Part shown: piece by piece, positions 6,395 to 11,554 of the stretch
How the letters are laid out: every line of letters begins with the position of its first letter
Numbering within the stretch: the stretch's first letter is position 1
Assembly (NCBI GenBank): GCA_046349875.1
Contig: JAXMBN010000070.1
Location: forward strand, 1-13,947
DNA: 13,947 nucleotides
Reading direction: 5' to 3'
Source: JAXMBN01 sp046349875
GTDB lineage: Bacteria > Planctomycetota > Planctomycetia > Pirellulales > Pirellulaceae
The notes under the pieces: generated by a model
Databases searched by the model: none
What the model was told of the DNA's origin: nothing
What the model saw: the letters and a program-made list of their open reading frames with translations, nothing else
Translations under genes and position numbers: made by a program

Positions 6395-9300
6395 TTAGTG
6401 AGCATCACCCTCGGAAGATTCGACGGTGACTGCAAAGACAAGAGGCCAAGAGAAATCCTCACCCTTGATAAAGTCGAGACTCTTCAGTGGCTTGTTCCCT
6501 GGGACTTTCAGCTTGAGATAGCGGACTTGCTTCCCTTGAGCATCGATAGCGAACTTCGATTCAGGTACGTCGATGCGTTCGCGATAGGTTGCTAGATGCT
6601 TGCCCACATAGAGCTCGATCGGCTCCGATGTGCCATCCTCATAGCTGCAGCGCACGATGAGGCTTGCGGGTGGATTGGACGCGGGCCCCGATCCCGGAGG
6701 TCCAAAGGAAGCAACGGCGCAAAGAAGATGAATGGTCGCGACCTTTCCAGTGCAAGGCAATGTCGCTTGCGAAGGAAGCACGCTAGCCGTTCGACGATTT
6801 TCCGATTGAAGCGCCACAATATTGGCGACGCGTCCTTCCTGTGGATCTTGAAGCTCGAAGGGGACCCCCTCTACTTCGATCGTTCCGTACTTCGAAAACA
6901 GGAACTTATCGCCCGATTGTCCTCGCATCCCAGGCAATCCTTTAGGCCCACTCAACGTGGCCGCCGTTCCCAGCGTGAGAGGTGTATATTTCCCGCGTTT
7001 ATTGAGGAACGCTAACAGGTCGGCCATCTCCTGTTTGCTGATGGAACTTTCAAAGCCTTCCGGCATCAACGATTTCGTCGATGCAATCAACTCTTCGATA
7101 TCTGCCCGAAGAACCTGTTGCTCTTTCCCCTGTGAATCGATGATGCGGATGGCATTGGCTGATTCCCCAGCCAACATACCGGTGACCACTATGCCACCCT
7201 CTTTGAGAATTTGATACGTTCGAAAGTTACTTTCCACACTGCGCGATGGATCGAGAATGTTCATCAGGATCTCGTGCTTCGGATGCACGGCCATCCCGGT
7301 GAGGTTGGGTCCAATAGCGACACCCAATTCACCATGCTTATGGCATTGAGCGCAATGCTTCTTGTACATTGCGATTCCGTTTTCAACGTTGCCCTTCATC
7401 TCCGTGACAGGCATCCAGGCATCGACGAGCGCTTGGCGATTGCTGGATACCATGGCACCCTTGGCCTTCATCAATTCTTCGGCTCGGCGAGCAATGGCGC
7501 GATCGGGATGGCTAACCAATGCCTGTCGCTGATCCAACTGCAAGTCGGCAAATTGAAGGTCCCCTTTTTCGATCGCATCCAGTAACGCAACCGTGGTTTC
7601 CGATCGCCCAAGCAGCAACTTCATGACACCACTCGCCAAGCTGGGGCTCATCTTGCGACGAAGTCCAAGCATGCGCTCTGCCAACCCATCCACCTTGGCC
7701 CCCTGCAATGAATCGAGAGCCTGCAGTCCGATTTCGGGAGGCAACTGTGGAGAAAACATCGTTGGTATCATTTCAACGATGCGTGGACTCGAAGGAGCCA
7801 ATCGAATGGCCTGCTTCCAGCCTTGAAGCCGCTTTTCAGGATCGAGCTGACCATCGATCGCCAAATCAAACAGTTTTTGTTGAATCGAGGTGACGCGTTG
7901 CTCCAATCCTTGAACGGACCACTTATCCGCCACGGCGAGAAGCGAGGCCTTTCCTTCCAGGCTCGTTGCGTCACTAAGAAACTGATCGCGAATTTTGGTC
8001 TGCGCATCGTTCGACAACGCGACGGAATATCCCTTTGGCCATCCGCGAGCCAATCCATCCCAAACAGCAATGGTGAGACTTGCGTTCGGATCGAGCTGCA
8101 AGAGTTTCTCGATCTGTTCCGCGGTCGGTGTCGATCGCGCCACATGGTCTGCCAGTACGGATATTCGATCGAGCAGTAGAGGTGAGTTCCATGTTGGCGA
8201 TGTCGCTTTGGAAAGTTGAAGAAGCGTTTCGATAGGACGTGTCGATGCGGCCGAGGTCCACGCATCGAGCAACACTTCATCGAGCTTGGAGGTGGGTTGA
8301 TTAGCGACCCAATTGGCAAGAAAAGCATCCACGCTTCCATCGCCATTGCGGGTTCGTGCAATCTTCAAAAGCAAAGCCAATTGCACCCGCGTATCCGCAT
8401 CTTGCCCCAAAGGCGATTGAACCATTTCCTTGATCTGCGACGCTACTCCATAGGTAATCGCTGCATGTCGCACCGATGCCGAAGGATGCTGCAATCCTTT
8501 GCGGCAGGCTTCTTCCAAGGCCGTACGAGCTGATGCGTCACCAGAATCCGACAGACCTGCCAAGGTCCAGATCGCGTGGAGTGCAGCCGGGGTCAAACCC
8601 GCTGCGTCCATTTGACGTTGATCCACTAGATCGACCAGAGACTTCAGCCCTGCCGAACTCAACGATCCTTTCTCGACCAAGAGCCGCTGCGCGGTTCGTC
8701 GCCAGAAAAAGTTTTCATCGCGAAGAGCTTCGATCAACTCCGAAGCACTCGCTCCCGATAAAGAACGACTATGCGACGGAACAGGCTTGCTATCTTGTGT
8801 TCCATAGATCAAGCGATAGACGCGAGCGAAGCGTTTGTCGCGAAGATCGCTTTCATACGCGGCCCCCTTGCCCGTCTTGAATCCCGTTGGTGTTGGGTTG
8901 TGCTGAACGATGTAGTTGTACCAATCCAAAACCCAAACGTTTCCATCGGGACCAACTTCGGCCATGATGGGTGCTGCCCAATCGTCGATGCTGGCTACTG
9001 CATTGAATAGGTTCTGGCTCTTGTAGCTAGCTCCATCTCGATCCAATACGAAGCCACCCACCAAGTGACCAGTGGGTTCGCAAACCAGCGAGATTCGATT
9101 CCACCATTCCTTAGGATACTTTCGGGCTGTATAAAGCGCGGCACCGCAAGCGGCCGTGTATCCTCCGTGAACGTCCACTTGACGAATCGGATCATCTAAA
9201 GCTTTGAACTTGGCATCGGGTGATATCTTCTCCAGCGTTTTGGGCGACCATCCCTTCACTTGATCGTAGTATGCATTTTCGAATGGCATGTGAACGCTGG

Positions 9301-9553
9301 GACAGTTGTTGGCCGTCGATCCAAAGACGTATCCTTCTTCACTGAACCCAAGTCCCCACGTGTTGTTGTTGGTGGCTCGCATGAATTCAAGGGATGGAAC
9401 TCGCAGCGTATGCTGATGAAACGCGGCCGATGCTTCTTTGGCAGGGAGACCATTGCTTTTGTCGATCGCGAAGGCCGGAGCCGTCGCATCGGACGCACCA
9501 GGAACCACTTGAAATCGCCAAAGCCTTGGCGAACCGCATCTGCGGCTGACCAT
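6395..9553 (-). CDS. PVC-type dehydrogenase/cytochrome c protein, C-terminal fragment of a broken gene
   Basis: 1052 codons from ATG 9553, which is almost certainly not a real start; the fragment continues the gene that begins at 10342. The genuine sequence resumes at WRFQVVPGASD and continues as the beta-propeller of the Pirellula/Verrucomicrobium membrane-bound dehydrogenase family (TIGR02604), with the landmarks FMRATNNNTWGLGFSEEG, VHGGYTAACGAALY and GNVWVLDWYNYIVQHNP. A long HEAT-like helical region follows (ASELIEALRDENFFWRRTAQ onward). Next is a heme c domain of the TIGR02603 type, with CAQCH at nt 7340-7354 and ILDPSRSVESNFRTYQI after it. A C-terminal beta-sandwich (LYVGKHLATYRERIDVPESKFAIDAQGKQVRYLKLKV) ends the protein. 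The family is thought to oxidise sugars or related compounds in the periplasm with electrons passed to the heme. The esterase gene follows after 51 bp. If the break is real, this fragment lacks a signal peptide. Confidence 0.85.
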   Translation of the reverse strand: MVSRRCGSPRLWRFQVVPGASDATAPAFAIDKSNGLPAKEASAAFHQHTLRVPSLEFMRATNNNTWGLGFSEEGYVFGSTANNCPSVHMPFENAYYDQVKGWSPKTLEKISPDAKFKALDDPIRQVDVHGGYTAACGAALYTARKYPKEWWNRISLVCEPTGHLVGGFVLDRDGASYKSQNLFNAVASIDDWAAPIMAEVGPDGNVWVLDWYNYIVQHNPTPTGFKTGKGAAYESDLRDKRFARVYRLIYGTQDSKPVPSHSRSLSGASASELIEALRDENFFWRRTAQRLLVEKGSLSSAGLKSLVDLVDQRQMDAAGLTPAALHAIWTLAGLSDSGDASARTALEEACRKGLQHPSASVRHAAITYGVASQIKEMVQSPLGQDADTRVQLALLLKIARTRNGDGSVDAFLANWVANQPTSKLDEVLLDAWTSAASTRPIETLLQLSKATSPTWNSPLLLDRISVLADHVARSTPTAEQIEKLLQLDPNASLTIAVWDGLARGWPKGYSVALSNDAQTKIRDQFLSDATSLEGKASLLAVADKWSVQGLEQRVTSIQQKLFDLAIDGQLDPEKRLQGWKQAIRLAPSSPRIVEMIPTMFSPQLPPEIGLQALDSLQGAKVDGLAERMLGLRRKMSPSLASGVMKLLLGRSETTVALLDAIEKGDLQFADLQLDQRQALVSHPDRAIARRAEELMKAKGAMVSSNRQALVDAWMPVTEMKGNVENGIAMYKKHCAQCHKHGELGVAIGPNLTGMAVHPKHEILMNILDPSRSVESNFRTYQILKEGGIVVTGMLAGESANAIRIIDSQGKEQQVLRADIEELIASTKSLMPEGFESSISKQEMADLLAFLNKRGKYTPLTLGTAATLSGPKGLPGMRGQSGDKFLFSKYGTIEVEGVPFELQDPQEGRVANIVALQSENRRTASVLPSQATLPCTGKVATIHLLCAVASFGPPGSGPASNPPASLIVRCSYEDGTSEPIELYVGKHLATYRERIDVPESKFAIDAQGKQVRYLKLKVPGNKPLKSLDFIKGEDFSWPLVFAVTVESSEGDAH

Positions 9554-9601
9554 GAATCACAGGCTGCGAGTTGTTGCCTAGCTCTTGCATGGCCCAAATC
9601 A
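9520..9601 (-). other. Cluster of three inferred one-base deletions breaking the dehydrogenase gene
   Basis: The conserved protein sequence changes reading frame three times here. GGVSNFQYGPDN is in the frame of the upstream fragment; IWAMQELGNNSQPVIHGQPQ is in a second frame; RQGF is in the third; WRFQVVPGASD is back in the first. Adding one base at each of about 9600 (TGATT to TGGATT), 9530-9531 (TTCGCC to TTCCGCC) and 9520-9522 (CTTTGG to CTTTTGG) on the minus strand restores one continuous frame. The net loss of 3 bases explains why both fragments share a frame. Without repair the frame meets TGA (9599-9601), TAG (9578-9580) and TGA (9557-9559). Confidence 0.8.
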
Positions 9602-10342
9602 ATTGTCGGGACCATACTGAAAATTGCTGACACCACCATGAGTGTCTCCCATCGCCCAACCGGTGATGAGTTCTTGCTTGAAGTCAGCAACATCATCGCC
9701 ATCGATATCTTTCAAATAGATCGTCGATTGTCCATCTTGAACCAAAGCACCTCCACGATAGATCACCAAAGCCGATGGGATGCTGAGATGTTGTGCGAAG
9801 ATTGTGAACTTGTCGGCTCGTCCATCCCCATCGGTATCTTCACAAATCTTGATGCGATCGCGACCTTGTCCTTGCGGCTGCAGTTCGTTCGGATAATCGA
9901 TCGTCTCGCAAACCCAAAGCCGCCCCTTTTCATCCCAGTTCATGGCGATCGGCTTGCCTTTGAGACCTGCGCTAGCCGACTTTTCGCTTTGCCCTTCAGG
10001 CGAATTTTCTTGGAGCTCTTTGGCCCACAGCGATAGATAAAAGCCTTTGGGAACGGAGTACGCCTTGATCGATGACTCGGCTGGCAATGGCTTTTGCATC
10101 GAAGTGAACGGTGCACCTTGCGTTCCCCATTGCCTTCCTGGCGTGTAGTTCGGAATCTTCGCTCCTACATCGACGAATTCAAAGAGATTGGGATCGATCG
10201 AAGGCTTTTGCATCTCCGGTACGACAAAGGGCTTGGCCTGCGATGCGGACGGTTCTTGCGCCATCGCGTTTGCGGGAACGAAGAGCAATCCAAGGGCAAC
10301 GCAAAGAGCTTTTGACTTGGATACCCATGGTGACCCGTTCAT
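9599..10342 (-). CDS. PVC-type dehydrogenase/cytochrome c protein, N-terminal fragment of a broken gene
   Basis: 247 codons from ATG 10342 to a premature TGA. An in-frame ATG at 10375 would add 11 polar residues (with SYHHTDSPS), but 10342 gives a standard signal peptide: basic WVSKSK, hydrophobic ALCVALGLLFVP, cleavage near ANAMAQ. The mature part starts the TIGR02604 dehydrogenase domain, with SVPKGFYLSLWAKEL, GKPIAMNWDEKGRLWVCET, a calcium-loop-like EDTDGDGRADKFTIFA, IYLKDIDGDDVADFKQEL and TGWAMGDTHGGVSNFQYGPDN. The family pattern DNW is cut after DN. Joined with the 6395-9553 fragment, the intact gene would encode roughly 1316 residues. The MarR gene lies upstream on the same strand, with 117 bp between its stop and this start. 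No clear Shine-Dalgarno site precedes either start. Confidence 0.82.
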   Translation of the reverse strand: MNGSPWVSKSKALCVALGLLFVPANAMAQEPSASQAKPFVVPEMQKPSIDPNLFEFVDVGAKIPNYTPGRQWGTQGAPFTSMQKPLPAESSIKAYSVPKGFYLSLWAKELQENSPEGQSEKSASAGLKGKPIAMNWDEKGRLWVCETIDYPNELQPQGQGRDRIKICEDTDGDGRADKFTIFAQHLSIPSALVIYRGGALVQDGQSTIYLKDIDGDDVADFKQELITGWAMGDTHGGVSNFQYGPDN

Positions 10343-10459
10343 CGATGGAGAGTCGGTATGGTGGTACGAGCGCATGAAGAGGATCTCGACAACAGAAAGA
10401 AAAGAATGGTTGAATGTTCAATGAGTGAAGTCCGATTCCGTTCAGCGACAACACGTAAA

Positions 10460-10936
10460 CTATCGTGATGCTTGAAGCATCGATGTTCCCTGCGATCGGT
10501 CTTGATCGGGAACAGCTTGCAGTGTCTCCGTGATACTTTGAAGAGCACGAATCAAGGATTGGATCTCTTTGTCGGACAGGGATCCATACATTTGCTGACG
10601 AATGGATTCGCCTGCTTTCCAAAGCTGACGAAACTTGCGTTTACCCGCACTCGTCAAGCGAACCTGCAAGGCTCGCGAATCGTCGGGATGCGGCATCCGT
10701 TCGATGAAACCTTGCTTTTCGAGCAAAACGAGCATCGCACGAACCGTGCTTGGATCCGAGGGCATCCGCTTGGCTAGTTCGCGCTGAGTGAGAGCATCAC
10801 CGCGAGCCAACGTGGCCATCAATACGAATTGATCAGCGGTGACACCATACTTGGCAAAGGCTTGCTCGGACCTTCGGTGCATCGCCATGTAGGCGGCGCG
10901 AAGAGCCATCGGAAGCTCGCTACGTTCATTCATCAT
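10460..10936 (-). CDS. MarR-family transcriptional regulator
   Basis: 158 residues from ATG 10936. A TTG at 10951 and an adjacent ATG at 10933 are in the same frame, but AAAAGG (10943-10948) sits 6 nt before 10936 and supports that start. Amino-terminal helices (ALRAAYMAMHRRSEQAF) form the dimer region. The winged helix-turn-helix follows: TADQFVLMATLARGDALTQ, recognition helix around PSDPSTVRAMLVLLEKQGFIERM, and the typical wing PDDSRALQVRLTSAG. The C-terminal helices complete the dimer. Length is normal for MarR. Such proteins are homodimeric repressors released by small, often aromatic, ligands or by oxidants; no cysteine is present, which argues against thiol redox sensing. A perfect 20-bp palindrome lies 20 bp upstream, so it probably represses itself and perhaps the dehydrogenase and esterase genes downstream on the same strand. 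The ligand is not known. Confidence 0.92.
   Translation of the reverse strand: MMNERSELPMALRAAYMAMHRRSEQAFAKYGVTADQFVLMATLARGDALTQRELAKRMPSDPSTVRAMLVLLEKQGFIERMPHPDDSRALQVRLTSAGKRKFRQLWKAGESIRQQMYGSLSDKEIQSLIRALQSITETLQAVPDQDRSQGTSMLQASR
10467..10481. repeat. 15-bp palindrome at the 3' end of the MarR gene
   Basis: GATGCTTGAAGCATC is a perfect inverted repeat about a single central base. It is within the last codons of the MarR gene, upstream of the dehydrogenase gene. It could form a 5-bp stem with loop TTGAA, or be a protein site, but no T-tract follows on the minus strand, so it is not a standard terminator. It may be only a result of coding sequence. Confidence 0.35.
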
Positions 10937-10942
10937 CAGGGA

Positions 10943-10948
10943 CCTTTT
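10943..10948 (-). promoter_or_regulatory. Shine-Dalgarno-like site deciding the MarR start
   Basis: AAAAGG on the minus strand stands 6 nt before ATG 10936 and 9 nt before ATG 10933. It makes the in-frame TTG at 10951, which the motif overlaps, unlikely as the start. Confidence 0.55.
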
Positions 10949-10955
10949 CAATCAG

Positions 10956-10975
10956 ATCGTGCGTATACGCACGAT
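10956..10975. promoter_or_regulatory. Perfect 20-bp palindrome, probable MarR operator
   Basis: ATCGTGCGTATACGCACGAT is fully self-complementary. It lies 20-39 bp upstream of the MarR ATG and directly downstream of a candidate -10 box, where a bound dimer would block transcription start. MarR proteins usually bind 16-20 bp palindromes near their own promoter, so this is the obvious autoregulatory site. I did not see a second full copy in the window, including upstream of the dehydrogenase gene. Confidence 0.78.
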
Positions 10976-10976
10976 T

Positions 10977-11005
10977 ACCGTAACAGAGCCCTGATGCCAA
11001 AGCAA
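10977..11005 (-). promoter_or_regulatory. Candidate promoter of the MarR gene
   Basis: On the minus strand TTGCTT (11000-11005), a 17-bp spacer and TACGGT (10977-10982) precede the palindrome. The -10 match is only partial (3 of 6). Its position, with the expected start inside the operator, supports it more than the sequence itself. Confidence 0.3.
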
Positions 11006-11073
11006 GTATCTCTATTTCTTGAAACCTCGAACCATCATCGATTCACCATCGATACTTTACGGACAAGTTGAGA

Positions 11074-11233
11074 GGCAAAAAATGAGGGGCAAAAAGATGT
11101 CAGAGATCAAGACGGAGCCTGGCCCCAATCGTTCCTGTGGTTCCGATCATCTATTTCGATCTTCGGAACACGTTTGTCAGTCCCCAACGATCCCGAAAGC
11201 ACTTGCCTATTTTTGCCCCACATTTTTTTGCCC
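11074..11233. repeat. Inverted pair of GGCAAAAAATG / GGGGCAAAAA repeats around a central hairpin
   Basis: The left unit (11074-11098) reads GGCAAAAAATG, A, GGGGCAAAAA, GAT. The right unit (11209-11233), on the minus strand, reads GGGCAAAAAAATG, T, GGGGCAAAAA, TA. They face each other across 110 bp and could pair over most of their length. Midway (11140-11146 and 11163-11169) GTTCCGA and TCGGAAC form a 7-bp stem centred within about 1 bp of the midpoint. The layout is like a small non-autonomous mobile element or a REP/BIME-type element. I recall similar A-tract units in intergenic DNA of Rhodopirellula-like genomes, but could not check. Confidence 0.6.
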
Positions 11234-11322
11234 TGAAAGATTCGCTTTAGGCGTGGAGGTTGCGCTAGAAAGAGATCCAAGTCGCGAAAGTGCTTTTTGC
11301 TTGATTCTCACCACCAAAAGAG

Positions 11323-11409
11323 TATGCAAGGGACGTCCTAGCGAAGCCCAAATCACTGCAAAATTCAGTCCCTCGCTTACGCGTCGGGTTGTGAAAATCA
11401 AGGTTTTCA
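11323..11409. repeat. Planctomycete-type intergenic repeat (ACGCGTCGGGTTGTG family) with inverted arms
   Basis: TATGCAAGGGAC (11323-11334) and GTCCCTCGCTTA (11368-11379) pair at 10 of 12 positions across a 33-nt loop. The core CTTACGCGTCGGGTTGTG follows, then TGAAAA/TTTTCA (11392-11397 and 11404-11409) as a second small stem. The minus-strand reading AACCCGACGCGTAAGCGAGG is one I recognise as recurring between genes in Pirellulaceae. That recognition comes from memory, not a search. Confidence 0.5.
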
Positions 11410-11554
11410 GCACGCCGACCGCGCATTCTCGGTTGATCGTGGCCGCTAAACCTACTACATCTTTCTAGGGGAATTTTCGTGGATTTTTCGCTACAATTTC
11501 GTCCTAATGCCAGATCGCCCTCCTGTCAGCTGTTTTCCCTTGAAAGCCTGCACC

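Larger units (their letters stand above)
10976..11554. other. Repeat-rich intergenic region between divergent MarR and kinase genes
   Basis: About 580 bp without a credible gene. It holds the candidate MarR promoter, an inverted pair of A-tract repeats (11074-11233), a second repeat family (about 11323-11409), and near its right end TACAAT (11492-11497), a possible -10 box for the downstream kinase without a good -35. Open frames here have no family resemblance; the minus-strand frame at 11207-11413, reading TTRRVSEG, is typical of translated intergenic repeats in planctomycetes. Confidence 0.7.

Noticed and set aside
9553..9601. Programmed frameshifting to express the whole dehydrogenase
   Set aside because: Three separate shifts within about 80 bp would be needed, and there is no slippery heptamer or strong downstream structure. 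Deletions or sequencing errors are simpler.
9260..10036. Plus-strand open frame of 258 codons opposite the dehydrogenase
   Set aside because: It is antisense to clear dehydrogenase coding sequence and has no recognisable domains.
10410..10421. TTGAATGTTCAA inverted repeat upstream of the dehydrogenase gene as a MarR site
   Set aside because: The arms are only 5 bp and the sequence is unlike the 20-bp MarR palindrome; it is too short to separate from chance.
10937..10951. TTG start of the MarR gene at 10951
   Set aside because: The ribosome-binding motif AAAAGG lies within this extension and is well spaced for ATG 10936.
11207..11413. Minus-strand open frame with TTRRVSEG
   Set aside because: This is a typical false translation of a planctomycete intergenic repeat, not a gene.
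11019..11468. Plus-strand open frame of 149 codons in the intergenic region
   Set aside because: It crosses both repeat families and its translation is low in recognisable structure; it is a chance open frame.
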